The notes under the pieces: generated by a model
Told to the model about the DNA's origin: nothing
The model's input: the letters and a program-made list of their open reading frames with translations, nothing else
Databases searched by the model: none
Program-made: the position numbers and the translations under genes
Shown here: positions 14,770-23,912 of the stretch, piece by piece
Position numbering within the stretch: position 1 is the first letter of the stretch
Layout: each line of letters begins with the position of its first letter
DNA from: Limnoraphis robusta CS-951
Lineage (GTDB): Bacteria > Cyanobacteriota > Cyanobacteriia > Cyanobacteriales > Microcoleaceae
Assembly (NCBI RefSeq): GCF_000972705.2
Contig: NZ_LATL02000090.1
Location: 1 to 33,013 of the forward strand
Direction: 5' to 3'
DNA: 33,013 nucleotides

Positions 14770-16230
14770 ATGCTACATCATCACCCCGTCGTTATCATCG
14801 GAGCTGGCCCTGCTGGACTTACTGCGGCTTATGAACTCACTAAGCGCGGAGTACATCCTCACGTCTTAGAAGCCGCGAGTCAAGTGGGAGGGATTTCTAG
14901 AACAGAAGTATATAAAGGATATCGCTTTGATATTGGCGGTCATCGCTTTTTTACCAAAGTAGATATTGTCAATCAATTATGGCAGGAAGTTCTCGGAAAA
15001 GAATTCATCCAAGTTCCTCGACTGTCTCGTATTTATTACCAGAACAAATTTTATGACTATCCACTGTCTATCTATAACACCCTCTTTAACCTGGGTATTA
15101 TCGAAAGCTTGTTGATTTTATTAAGCTATTTCAAAGCCAGAGTCAAAGGAAAATTACAACCCGATGTAGAACCAGAAACCTTTGAAGAATGGGTCACAGA
15201 TAGCTTTGGAAGTCGGCTTTATCGCACCTTTTTCAAAACCTACACCGAAAAAGTTTGGGGAATTCCCTGCAATAAAATCGAAGCAGAATGGGCAGCTCAA
15301 AGAATCAAAGGTTTATCCTTAAAAAAAGCTGTTCTCAATGCTTTATTTGGCAGCAACGACACGAAAACCTTAATCAAAAAATTTGATTACCCCATCTATG
15401 GGCCGGGCATGATGTGGGAACGTTTCCAACAAAAAGTTGATGAAAATGGGGGTCAAGTTTCCCTCAATACTCGGGTTGTGAGTATCAAGCGAGAAGGTCA
15501 TCATATTACCGAAGTGATCGCATATAAAGAGGGTCAAGAGATTAGCCTAAAAGCGGATAAATTTATCTCCAGTATGCCTGTCACCGCGCTGGTAAACCGA
15601 CTTGATCCTTTACCTCCCGATGAAGTTTTACAGGCGGCAAAATCTCTGTCTTATCGAGACTTTTTGATTGTTGCTTTGATTATCGATGAAGCTGATCTCT
15701 TTCCAGATAACTGGATTTATATTCACAGTCCAGAAGTGAAAGTCGGCCGGATTCAAAACTTCAAAAACTGGAGTCCGGCGATGGTTCCTGACCAAACAAA
15801 AACCTGCTTAGGTTTGGAATATTTCTGCACAGAAGGCGATGAAATCTGGAACTTATCAGACACCGAACTGTTGGATTTAGCTACCCGTGAAATCGAAGAA
15901 TTAGGTTTAGCAAAAGCGAGTAAAGTTGAAGATGGAACGATATTGCGTCAACCGAAAGCTTATCCGGTTTATGACCGAGATTATCGCCGACATCTACAAG
16001 TCATTCAAGATTATTTATCACAGTTTGACAACTTACAAACCATTGGTCGTAACGGAATGCACCGTTATAATAACCAAGATCATTCAATGTTAACCGGAGT
16101 ATTAGCGGCTCAAAATGTACTCGGCGACCATCATGATCTCTGGAATGTAAATACTGAACGTTCCTATCACGAAGAATTTACAAAAGAAGAGTGGAAAGGT
16201 CGTGAAAAACCTCAGTTAGTTATGAAGTAA
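14770..16230 (+). CDS. FAD-dependent oxidoreductase, UDP-galactopyranose-mutase/PPO-like
   Basis: 486 residues from ATG at 14770, chosen because AAAGG (14758-14762) lies 7 nt upstream and the GTG at 14692 only adds a non-conserved tail. The N-terminus [20 protein letters not shown] is an FAD-binding Rossmann motif, followed by [15 protein letters not shown] and the GG-doublet [11 protein letters not shown]. The middle ([23 protein letters not shown]) matches flavoproteins found in sugar-nucleotide and polysaccharide loci, related to UDP-galactopyranose mutase and protoporphyrinogen oxidase (COG1232). In this context it probably acts on a nucleotide sugar or lipid-linked sugar. The exact reaction cannot be read here. 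Own terminator follows. Confidence 0.85.
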   Translation: MLHHHPVVIIGAGPAGLTAAYELTKRGVHPHVLEAASQVGGISRTEVYKGYRFDIGGHRFFTKVDIVNQLWQEVLGKEFIQVPRLSRIYYQNKFYDYPLSIYNTLFNLGIIESLLILLSYFKARVKGKLQPDVEPETFEEWVTDSFGSRLYRTFFKTYTEKVWGIPCNKIEAEWAAQRIKGLSLKKAVLNALFGSNDTKTLIKKFDYPIYGPGMMWERFQQKVDENGGQVSLNTRVVSIKREGHHITEVIAYKEGQEISLKADKFISSMPVTALVNRLDPLPPDEVLQAAKSLSYRDFLIVALIIDEADLFPDNWIYIHSPEVKVGRIQNFKNWSPAMVPDQTKTCLGLEYFCTEGDEIWNLSDTELLDLATREIEELGLAKASKVEDGTILRQPKAYPVYDRDYRRHLQVIQDYLSQFDNLQTIGRNGMHRYNNQDHSMLTGVLAAQNVLGDHHDLWNVNTERSYHEEFTKEEWKGREKPQLVMK

Positions 16231-16239
16231 GAAAAAGGG

Positions 16240-16279
16240 GTTGATAGGGGCTAAAAAATATTTACCCTGTCAACTTTTT
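16240..16279 (+). terminator. Terminator-like hairpin after the flavoenzyme gene
   Basis: GTTGATAGGG (16240-16249) pairs with CCCTGTCAAC (16265-16274) over 10 positions with one G-T wobble. The loop is 15 nt and five T residues follow. It may only weaken transcription, since the next gene starts at 16327 on the same strand. Confidence 0.65.
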
Positions 16280-16326
16280 ATCGTTTTACTTTCTTCAGTG
16301 AAGATATTAACTAAAATGCTCAGAAA

Positions 16327-17250
16327 ATGGAACACTCATCTCGACATTTTGTGTCTGTCATTGTTCCTGTTTATAATGATGTGGAACGTTTAAAACACTG
16401 CTTAGAAGCTCTCGATAATCAGACCTATCCTCCGAGTGATTATGAAGTCATTGTGGTAGATAATGGTTCAGATTCGGCTGAAAAAATTGACTCTGTTGTA
16501 ACTTTATTTCGTCAAGCGTTCTATCTCTATGAAAGCACTCCAGGTTCCTACGCTGCTCGCAATCGCGGGATATCTGTTGCAAAAGGGGAAATTATTGCTT
16601 TTACAGATGCGGATTGTATTCCTGCTTTGGATTGGCTTGAACAGGGTGTAACGCATTTACAAAACGCTCCTAATTGTGGATTAGTTGCGGGAAAAATTGA
16701 GCTTTTCTTTAAAAATACCCAGAAAATTACACCTGTAGAACTCTATGAAAGTATCACAGCTTTTCCTCAAAAAGAACTTCTAGAAAAGCATCGATACGGA
16801 GCGGGAGCTAATTTATTGACTTGGAAACAAGTTATCGAAAAAGTTGGCGTTTTTGATGCAACTCTAAAGTCAAGTGGAGATGTCGAATGGTGTAGGCGAA
16901 TTTTTGATTCTGGTTATCAGCAGATTTATAGCGAGGAGACTTGTGTTCAACATCCAGCTCGAACATCTTGGCTAGAACTGTACAAAAGAACGATTCGCCT
17001 AGTTGGAGGAATCTATGATTTACAGCATAAGAAAAACTCTAGAAACTTACCTCAAGATTTTGTTTTCATTTCTCTATTGCTGAAAAACTTAATTCCTCCG
17101 TTAAACTTTGTAGTCAATACCTTTCTAGATAAACGATTAAAAAACGTTCAACAGAAAGTTCAAGTTTCTGTCGTGATGTTTGTCGTTCGATATGTCAGCG
17201 CTTTAGAAATCATTAAACTGAGGTTTGGTGGAGTATCAGCACGAGAATAA
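16327..17250 (+). CDS. Family 2 glycosyltransferase
   Basis: This 307-residue protein has a GT-A catalytic domain from residue 8: VSVIVPVYNDVERLKHCL, VIVVDNGSD, YAARNRGISVAKGE, the DxD site DAD (94-96) and GAGANLLTWKQVIEKVG as the acceptor loop, with SSGDVEW as the likely catalytic acid region. No strong membrane segment is present, only an amphipathic C-terminus (FISLLLKNLIPPLNFVV). It is cytoplasmic or membrane-associated and adds one sugar of unknown identity. The next gene begins 15 nt after its stop. Confidence 0.9.
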   Translation: MEHSSRHFVSVIVPVYNDVERLKHCLEALDNQTYPPSDYEVIVVDNGSDSAEKIDSVVTLFRQAFYLYESTPGSYAARNRGISVAKGEIIAFTDADCIPALDWLEQGVTHLQNAPNCGLVAGKIELFFKNTQKITPVELYESITAFPQKELLEKHRYGAGANLLTWKQVIEKVGVFDATLKSSGDVEWCRRIFDSGYQQIYSEETCVQHPARTSWLELYKRTIRLVGGIYDLQHKKNSRNLPQDFVFISLLLKNLIPPLNFVVNTFLDKRLKNVQQKVQVSVVMFVVRYVSALEIIKLRFGGVSARE

Positions 17251-17265
17251 CAAGAGATTAGAACC

Positions 17266-18564
17266 ATGAAAATTGCATTTATTGTCGGCCATTTTCCACA
17301 ATTGTCGGAAACTTTTATTCTCAACCAAATTACAGGTTTAATCGAGCGAGGTCATCAAGTTGATATTTATGCGAGTTCTGCCGGTGATACCACTAAAACT
17401 CATCCCGCAATCGCTAAATACAACCTTCTAGAACACACTTATTATTTTCCTCAAATCCCCGAAAATATTGTCTTGAGAATTTGGAAAGGCTTGGGATTAC
17501 TACTCACTCAAGGTCATCAAGATCCTTGGCGTTTTCTTGATGCTTTAAATGTTTTTAAATATGGTCAGCAAGCTCTTTCTCTGTGGTTGCTTTACACAAT
17601 AATTCCCAAATTTAATTGTCATTACGACATCATTCACTGTCAATTTGGTACCCAAAGTTATCGAGGAATGTCATTTCGGACAATCAATGATCCAAAGGCA
17701 AAACTCATTACTACATTTCGAGGAGATGATATTAGTCGGTTTGTGAAAGAAAGAGGCAAGAAAGTTTATCAAAAACTATTTCATACTGGTAACTGCTTTT
17801 TAGCCAATTGCGAATTTTTCAAGCGTCGAGTTGTAGAGCTAGGGTGTGATGAAAGTCAGGTGTTTGTTCATCGTTCTGGACTAGATTCTAGTCGATTTAC
17901 GTTTACTCCCCGTTACTTCCCTAATGATGAAAAAATCCGCATTGTGACAACAGGGCGGCTCGTTGAAAAAAAGGGAATTGAATACAGTATTCGAGCTGTA
18001 GCCCAGCAAGCTCTAGTTTACTCTAACATAGAGTATAATATCATTGGTGACGGCCCTTTGAAAGACAGGTTACAAACATTAATTAACAACTTAAATGCTC
18101 ATAAATTTATCCATTTATTAGGTTGGAAAGATGAAAATGAAATTATTGAAATACTCAATCAATCTCAGATTTTTCTGGCTCCAAGTGTCACAGCAAAAGA
18201 TGGTAATCAAGATGCTCCCATCAATGTCTTAAAAGAAGCGATGGCGATGGGTTTACCAGTGATAAGTACCTATCATGGTGGAATTCCAGAATTAGTAGAA
18301 GATGGAGTTTCCGGTTTCTTAGTTCCTGAACGAGATGCAGAAACTTTAGCCGAAAAACTTGGTATTCTCATCAAAAATCCGCAGTTGTGGTTAGAAATGG
18401 GAAAAGCTGGACGAACCTATGTTGAAGAACACTATGATCTGAATAAACTGAACGATATTTTGGTCGAAATCTACCAACAAACGTTAACATCAAGTTTGCC
18501 CAAACAGAACTTAAATGTTCAGATGGCAAAGTCAGTCAAGAAAGTTACTCAATCATTTCTTTAG
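17266..18564 (+). CDS. Family 4 (GT-B) glycosyltransferase
   Basis: This 432-residue protein has two Rossmann-like domains. The N-terminal, acceptor side starts MKIAFIVGHFPQLSETFILNQITGLIERGH, a form common in colanic-acid-type (WcaL/AmsK-like) GT4 enzymes. The C-terminal, donor side has VTTGRLVEKKGIEYSIRA, YNIIGDGPLKDRL and the EX7E-type motif EAMAMGLPVISTYHGGIPELVEDG (start about residue 323; the two glutamates contact the nucleotide sugar). It is a retaining enzyme, probably extending the lipid-linked repeat unit. The following gene starts 12 nt after the stop. Confidence 0.93.
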   Translation: MKIAFIVGHFPQLSETFILNQITGLIERGHQVDIYASSAGDTTKTHPAIAKYNLLEHTYYFPQIPENIVLRIWKGLGLLLTQGHQDPWRFLDALNVFKYGQQALSLWLLYTIIPKFNCHYDIIHCQFGTQSYRGMSFRTINDPKAKLITTFRGDDISRFVKERGKKVYQKLFHTGNCFLANCEFFKRRVVELGCDESQVFVHRSGLDSSRFTFTPRYFPNDEKIRIVTTGRLVEKKGIEYSIRAVAQQALVYSNIEYNIIGDGPLKDRLQTLINNLNAHKFIHLLGWKDENEIIEILNQSQIFLAPSVTAKDGNQDAPINVLKEAMAMGLPVISTYHGGIPELVEDGVSGFLVPERDAETLAEKLGILIKNPQLWLEMGKAGRTYVEEHYDLNKLNDILVEIYQQTLTSSLPKQNLNVQMAKSVKKVTQSFL

Positions 18565-18576
18565 GAGGTTATTAAC

Positions 18577-19605
18577 ATGGAAAGATTAGCGACAATGACA
18601 GAACCGCAAGTTACGATTATTGTTGTGCCTCGTGAACGATTTAGCTGTACTCGCGAGTCTTTAGAAAGCATTTACGAACACACAAAAATTCCGTTTAAAT
18701 TGGTTTATGTAGACGGGAATTCTCCCAAACACATTCAAACTTACTTGAAAGAACAAGCTGAAGCAAAAAGCTTCCAGCTTCTGCGAACAGATTACTATTT
18801 GTCTCCGAACCAAGCCAGAAATATTGGTCTAGCTCAGGTCAACACAAAATACTTGGTTTTTATTGATAATGATGTTGTCGTCACAGCCGGTTGGTTAACT
18901 CAATTAATGCAGTGTGCAGAAGAAACAGATGCTACAGTTGTTGGGCCTCTCATGTGCCAAGAAAGACCTTTACATGAAATCGTTCATTGTGCGGGTGGAG
19001 AGTCTCATATTTGGGTCGATAAAACAGGTCGGCGGCGGTTTCGAGAAAAAATGTGTTTGCAGGGTAAACGAGTAACTGAAGTTCGCGATCGCCTACAACG
19101 TCAAGAAACAGAATTAGCTGAGTTTCATTGTGTTTTAGTCCGTCACTTCATCTTTGCTGAAATTGGCTTTCTCGATGAAGCAATACTCAATACCAAAGAA
19201 CATTTAGACTTTTGTATGTTAGTTCGTCAAGCCGGAGGAAAAGTCTATTTTGAACCCAATTGTATTGTTACTTATGTACCTGGCCCTCCTCTAGAATTTA
19301 CTGATTTGCATTACTATATGCTGCGCTGGAGTGATGCGTGGCAGTTAGCAAGTCTGCACCGTTTACGAGATAAGTGGAACCTCGCTGAAGATGAATACTT
19401 TAAAACTAAATATAAAAAGGTAGGATGGCGACGATACGGCACAATTATTGTCCCTTTAGTTCTTCGTATCACATGGGGTATGGGCAGTGATTTATTAGCC
19501 AGAATTATCGGCAAAATCGACCATGTATTGATTAATCCTTTCTTGACGACTAGCCATGCTCATCGCCAACGTAAACTTCATCATTCGATGTCAATTAATA
19601 ATTAA
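18577..19605 (+). CDS. Family 2 glycosyltransferase
   Basis: 342 residues, GT-A type. After VTIIVVPRERFSCTRESLESI comes VYVDGNSP, then SPNQARNIGLAQV, a DxD site in FIDNDVVV (D97, D99) and a C-terminal region with VTYVPGPPLEFTDLHYYMLRWSD. A near-perfect ribosome binding site AGGAGGT (18563-18569), which overlaps the previous gene's TAG, lies 7 nt before the ATG, so this gene should be translated well. The substrate-binding opening PRERFSCT differs from the PVYN of its neighbours, suggesting a different donor or a distant subfamily. Confidence 0.9.
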   Translation: MERLATMTEPQVTIIVVPRERFSCTRESLESIYEHTKIPFKLVYVDGNSPKHIQTYLKEQAEAKSFQLLRTDYYLSPNQARNIGLAQVNTKYLVFIDNDVVVTAGWLTQLMQCAEETDATVVGPLMCQERPLHEIVHCAGGESHIWVDKTGRRRFREKMCLQGKRVTEVRDRLQRQETELAEFHCVLVRHFIFAEIGFLDEAILNTKEHLDFCMLVRQAGGKVYFEPNCIVTYVPGPPLEFTDLHYYMLRWSDAWQLASLHRLRDKWNLAEDEYFKTKYKKVGWRRYGTIIVPLVLRITWGMGSDLLARIIGKIDHVLINPFLTTSHAHRQRKLHHSMSINN

Positions 19606-19649
19606 ACTAAACAATGTATGATCTGCATGAACAGCCCTAAAACTAAGAT

Positions 19650-21116
19650 ATGAGCATTAAACAGAAGGCAATTCAAGGTGTCATTTGGTCTGTAATTCAA
19701 AACTGGGGAAGTCAGGCTGGTTCACTGATTGTGTTCTTAATTCTGGCTCGCTTACTTACTCCTCAAGCCTTCGGTTTAATTGGTCTAGCTAATGTTTTTT
19801 TAGCTTTTATGCAGATCTTTCTAGAGCAAGGATTTTCCCAAGCCTTAATTCAACGCCAGGAAATTGATCCAGAAGAACTAGATACAGCTTTTTGGACTCA
19901 TGTATTGAGTGGGTTGTTGCTGACTATTATCAGTTTTTTCCTGGCTGGATTTGTTTCTAATATCTTCGAGCAACCCAAGCTAATACCCATTTTACAATGC
20001 TTTTCATTTTTGTTCTTTATTAATTCTCTAAGTCATGTTCATAAAGCCATTTTGAGCCGGGAGTTTGCCTTTAAAATCATGGCAGTTCGGACGATTATCG
20101 GGATTATAATTGGCGGAACTGTGGGAATTGTCATGGCTTTATCTGGGTTTGGGGTTTGGAGTCTAGTCAGTCAACAATTTATTTATGAAGCTGTAGAAGT
20201 CTTTATCATTTGGGGTGCAATTGATTGGCGACCCAAATTCAGATTTTCTTTTCAACATTTGCGAAATTTGTTAAACTTTGGCTCTAGTATCCTCGCCTTA
20301 AAATTTCTGAACTTCTGTAATAAGCGAACAGATAATTTGCTCATCGGTTACTTTTTAGGAGAAGTTGCTCTAGGATATTATATGATTGCTTACCGTGTTT
20401 TAGAAGTGATGACTCAACTCTTAGTTAGTACAACAAAACAGGTAGCCTTACCAACTTTCTCTCGATTACAAACAGAGCCAGAGCGCTTTCGACAAGCTTT
20501 TTATCAAGTTACTTTATTTACCAGTTTAATTGCTTTTCCAACCTTTTTTGGCATGATTACTTTGACTAAAGAACTGGTCATATCATTATTTGGAGAACGA
20601 TGGCTACCTTCAGTTCCAGTGATGCAAGTTCTAGCTTTTGCTGGCATTTTGAATGCAATTTCTTTCTTTAATGGTTCCGTATTCATAGCAATTGGGAAAC
20701 CCTCTTGGAAACTTTGGCTAAGTTTACTAAATGCTGTGCTAAATCTAATTGCTTGTCTGGTTGCCGTACAATGGGGAATTGTTGGGGTTGCTTTGGCTTA
20801 TGTTATCAGTAGTTATATAGCTTTTCCAGTTAGTCAATGGGCAATTAGTAAGTTAATTCATGTTCCCTTGCTTACCTATTTACAGCAATTTAGGAGTCCG
20901 CTCATTGGTTCAGTAGTCATGGTTTCCGGGATTTTAATTGCTAAACACTTTATGGTTGATTTAATTAATGAAAAAGTATTAATATTAGTCGGTACAGCCA
21001 TAGGCACAATAATTTATGGATTGACAATCCGCCTGGTAGATCCTAAGTTATTTAAAGACCTATTAGAACTTTTGAAAATGATTAGATCTCCATCAAAAAT
21101 CAAAATGAGTAATTAA
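19650..21116 (+). CDS. Oligosaccharide flippase (Wzx/PST family)
   Basis: This 488-residue protein has about 12-14 hydrophobic segments. The N-terminus (QKAIQGVIWSVIQNWGSQAG then FLILARLLTPQAFGLIGLANV) is characteristic of the polysaccharide transporter branch of the MOP superfamily, close to WzxC. Such proteins move undecaprenyl-linked oligosaccharides from the inner to the outer face of the cytoplasmic membrane. Its presence implies that the repeat unit is built in the cytoplasm and then polymerised or transferred outside. No Wzy polymerase is evident nearby, unless the polytopic neighbour plays that part. Confidence 0.93.
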   Translation: MSIKQKAIQGVIWSVIQNWGSQAGSLIVFLILARLLTPQAFGLIGLANVFLAFMQIFLEQGFSQALIQRQEIDPEELDTAFWTHVLSGLLLTIISFFLAGFVSNIFEQPKLIPILQCFSFLFFINSLSHVHKAILSREFAFKIMAVRTIIGIIIGGTVGIVMALSGFGVWSLVSQQFIYEAVEVFIIWGAIDWRPKFRFSFQHLRNLLNFGSSILALKFLNFCNKRTDNLLIGYFLGEVALGYYMIAYRVLEVMTQLLVSTTKQVALPTFSRLQTEPERFRQAFYQVTLFTSLIAFPTFFGMITLTKELVISLFGERWLPSVPVMQVLAFAGILNAISFFNGSVFIAIGKPSWKLWLSLLNAVLNLIACLVAVQWGIVGVALAYVISSYIAFPVSQWAISKLIHVPLLTYLQQFRSPLIGSVVMVSGILIAKHFMVDLINEKVLILVGTAIGTIIYGLTIRLVDPKLFKDLLELLKMIRSPSKIKMSN

Positions 21117-21184
21117 GCCACTCTAATCAAAGAACTTAAATAAAGCTCAAAAGTAAATCCTAAAAACTACAAATTTCAAAATCC

Positions 21185-22780
21185 ATGTCACCGTTCAACT
21201 TGTCTAAAATTAATCACTTAGATCTCGTCAAAAAATATGCTTTAGTTGAAAACAGTATAATACTGGCGTTTATTATTTTCGGCTTTGTGGGTATTCTTCA
21301 TCACGAAATTTGGCGAGATGAGTTTCAGGCTTGGTTACTGGCTCGAGATAGTGCATCCTTGATAGAACTTTTTCACAATATACAACATGAAGGACATCCG
21401 GGTTTATGGCATCTTTGTCTGTATGGGTTAAGCCGAATCACTCATAACCCTTTGATTATGCAGGTTTTTCATTTATTTATATCAGTTATTATTGTCACTC
21501 TCATTGTAAAATTTTCTCCCTTTTCTCCTTTACAGAAATTTTTACTCAGTTTTGGATATTACTTTTTTTATGAATATACAATCATCAGTAGAAATTACAA
21601 TTTAGGAGTCTTATTTATTTTCCTGTTTTGTATCATTTATTCAAGAGTAAAAGTTAGACCCATATTACTGGCAACTCTCTTAGCATTGATGGCTAATGTC
21701 AACGTTTTTACTTTTATTCTCAGTTTTGCACTCTCATTAACTTTAGTTGATCATATTTATTCGCAATTCAAAGCGAATACACTTAACCAACAAAAAATAG
21801 TCATTAGCTTACTGATTTTAATTTCAGGTTGGGCTATTTCCTTATTTCAAATCATTCGTCCTTTAATTTCACAAGAAAAAGTCATTCGCCCTATACAATC
21901 TTCTGCTGAACAAGTTCAGTCTAACCCGGGTTTATTGCAAGAAATTCAACGTTTAGGTATTGCATTCATAGATATCTGGCGAAGTTATGTTCCCATTCCA
22001 TTTCACCTCAATAATAATTTTTGGAACACTAACATCCTGATTCATAATAATCTTTTTCCCTCAGTGGTTGGTGTTTCCTTGGGTGTAGTTATTGCGGGTT
22101 TAGCTGCAATCTTTCTGTTGCTAATTGTTATAAAAATATTCTCTCACCAGCGATTCATCCTAACAATCTATCTTTTTGGAACGGGCAGTATTATTGCTTT
22201 TAACTACCTAATTTTTCAAGGAGTTATGCGGCATAGAGGTCATCTTTTTATCTTGTTAATTGCTTGCCTATGGCTGATTGAAAAAGAGTTTTTACAGAAG
22301 CAAAATTTTATTTCAGAACAGAAACCTGCAAGTCAATTCAGAAATCAATTTTTAACGGTGATTCTTTTGCTTCATTTAGTTGCAGGCTTGCACGCCTACA
22401 GTGTGGATCTATTTTATCCTTTTTCTATGGGAAAAGAAACAGCTCAATTTATCAAAGAGAATAATTTGGAACAGTTAACAATTGTGGGTCAAAGATACAG
22501 ACAAGCATCAGTTTTATCTGGCTATCTCGACAAGCAGATTTATTATCCAGATCTGGGTGAATTTGGCAGCTTTTGGACTGTTAAAACCCCGATGAAAGAC
22601 ATACAAACAATTACCGGACTCATTCGTGAAAACTCCAATGATACTTTACTGGTTCTCACTTATCCACTCCAGTCAGATTCTACTTTTCCTCCTGACATTA
22701 AAATTACTGAGCTAAAACGTTTTGTGAAGCCAACCATCGAAAATTTTGAAAGATCATTTTACGTTTATACTGCTAGATAA
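21185..22780 (+). CDS. Polytopic GT-C-like membrane glycosyltransferase
   Basis: This 531-residue protein has about 10 membrane segments followed by a soluble C-terminal part (from about residue 415). The first loop after TM1 carries HHEIWRDEFQAWLLAR (about 39-54); an acidic pair at this place is the catalytic-site signature of GT-C enzymes such as GT39, GT83/ArnT and related families, which use polyprenyl-phosphate sugars on the outer face. No specific family can be fixed by eye. A Wzy-like polymerase is the alternative, but the conserved acidic first loop and C-terminal soluble domain favour GT-C. Its place after the flippase fits a step after translocation. Confidence 0.75.
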   Translation: MSPFNLSKINHLDLVKKYALVENSIILAFIIFGFVGILHHEIWRDEFQAWLLARDSASLIELFHNIQHEGHPGLWHLCLYGLSRITHNPLIMQVFHLFISVIIVTLIVKFSPFSPLQKFLLSFGYYFFYEYTIISRNYNLGVLFIFLFCIIYSRVKVRPILLATLLALMANVNVFTFILSFALSLTLVDHIYSQFKANTLNQQKIVISLLILISGWAISLFQIIRPLISQEKVIRPIQSSAEQVQSNPGLLQEIQRLGIAFIDIWRSYVPIPFHLNNNFWNTNILIHNNLFPSVVGVSLGVVIAGLAAIFLLLIVIKIFSHQRFILTIYLFGTGSIIAFNYLIFQGVMRHRGHLFILLIACLWLIEKEFLQKQNFISEQKPASQFRNQFLTVILLLHLVAGLHAYSVDLFYPFSMGKETAQFIKENNLEQLTIVGQRYRQASVLSGYLDKQIYYPDLGEFGSFWTVKTPMKDIQTITGLIRENSNDTLLVLTYPLQSDSTFPPDIKITELKRFVKPTIENFERSFYVYTAR

Positions 22781-22852
22781 AATCGTCAAAGTTAACTCAA
22801 GCAAAAGATACCCCTAGCTTAAACCTCATCTCAAAATCATCAGGTAAAAACT

Positions 22853-23776
22853 ATGAATAAACCCTTTTTATCGATTATTATTCCAACTTATAACCGTCCT
22901 GAACGACTCACAAATTGTCTTCAGTCTATTACTCAACTTGACTATCCTCGCGATCGCTTTGAAGTAATTGTCGTTGATGATGGAAGTTTCATGTCTCTTG
23001 AACCTATCGTGACACCTTTTCGCCAACAAATTGAGATTACTTTCATCACTCAACAAAATGCAGGCCCAGCTTCTGCACGCAATACTGGGGCGGCTAAAGC
23101 GAAGGGTAAATTTATTGTTTTTACGGATGATGACTGTCAACCGACACCCAACTGGTTAAAAAGTTTAGAGACTCAGTTTACCATGACACCTGATGCCCTA
23201 TTGGGAGGTAAAACCCTCAATGCTTTACCCGAAAATCTCTATTCAACAGCCAGTCAACTCTTGATTGATTATTTATACGAATATTATAATACAAACCCTA
23301 AACAAGCCAGCTTTTTTGCTTCTAATAACTTCGCTCTCTCTACAGAAAATTTTCATCAAATCGGTCGGTTTGACACGACTTTTCCCCTAGCAGCCGGAGA
23401 AGATCGAGAATTTTGCGATCGCTGGTTATATCACAACTACCCAATGATTGCCGTCCCCGATGCTCAAATTTATCATGCTCACAAATTAACATTACGCAGC
23501 TTTTGGCGACAACATTTTAACTATGGTCGGGGAGCTTTTCACTTTCATCAATTACGCGCCAAAAGAGGAATCGGAAAAATTCAGGTTGAGCCATTATCAT
23601 TTTATTTTAAACTGCTGAGTTATCCCTTTTCTCAACCCGATTCTCATCACCCTAAATTTCTACTCTCTGCCTTATTTTTTATCTCTCAATTTGCTAATGT
23701 GCTTGGTTTTTTCAGGGAGCGGATGAATCATCAATTTAAAGTTCATCAGTCCCGACTTCAAGTTGAAAATAATTGA
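22853..23776 (+). CDS. Family 2 glycosyltransferase
   Basis: 307 residues, GT-A type. The protein opens LSIIIPTYNRPERLTNCLQ, then VIVVDDGS, GPASARNTGAAKAKG and the metal site in VFTDDDCQP (D92-D94). AAGEDREFCDRW is the likely catalytic acid/acceptor region. No transmembrane helix is obvious. The sequence differs from the other family 2 enzymes of the locus, so it likely adds a different sugar. It ends the plus-strand polysaccharide run. Confidence 0.92.
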   Translation: MNKPFLSIIIPTYNRPERLTNCLQSITQLDYPRDRFEVIVVDDGSFMSLEPIVTPFRQQIEITFITQQNAGPASARNTGAAKAKGKFIVFTDDDCQPTPNWLKSLETQFTMTPDALLGGKTLNALPENLYSTASQLLIDYLYEYYNTNPKQASFFASNNFALSTENFHQIGRFDTTFPLAAGEDREFCDRWLYHNYPMIAVPDAQIYHAHKLTLRSFWRQHFNYGRGAFHFHQLRAKRGIGKIQVEPLSFYFKLLSYPFSQPDSHHPKFLLSALFFISQFANVLGFFRERMNHQFKVHQSRLQVENN

Positions 23777-23790
23777 GAGCCAACTAACGA

Positions 23791-23818
23791 TAAAAACACA
23801 AAGATTTACTCTTTGTGT
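23791..23818 (-). terminator. Terminator for the PEP-CTERM gene
   Basis: ACACAAAGA (23796-23804) and TCTTTGTGT (23810-23818) form a perfect 9-bp stem with a 5-nt loop. On the minus strand the stem is followed by five T residues (23796-23792), so it fits the minus-strand gene that ends at 23913. On the plus strand it lacks a T-run but could still slow the converging transcript. Confidence 0.65.
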
Positions 23819-23912
23819 CTCTATGTCGAGCGTGGTTGTTCTTTTTTTAAAGGCAGAACGAGGGTTTTTATAAATTCGTAATCCCATCAGGAAACCTAAC
23901 CACAGTTGATGA

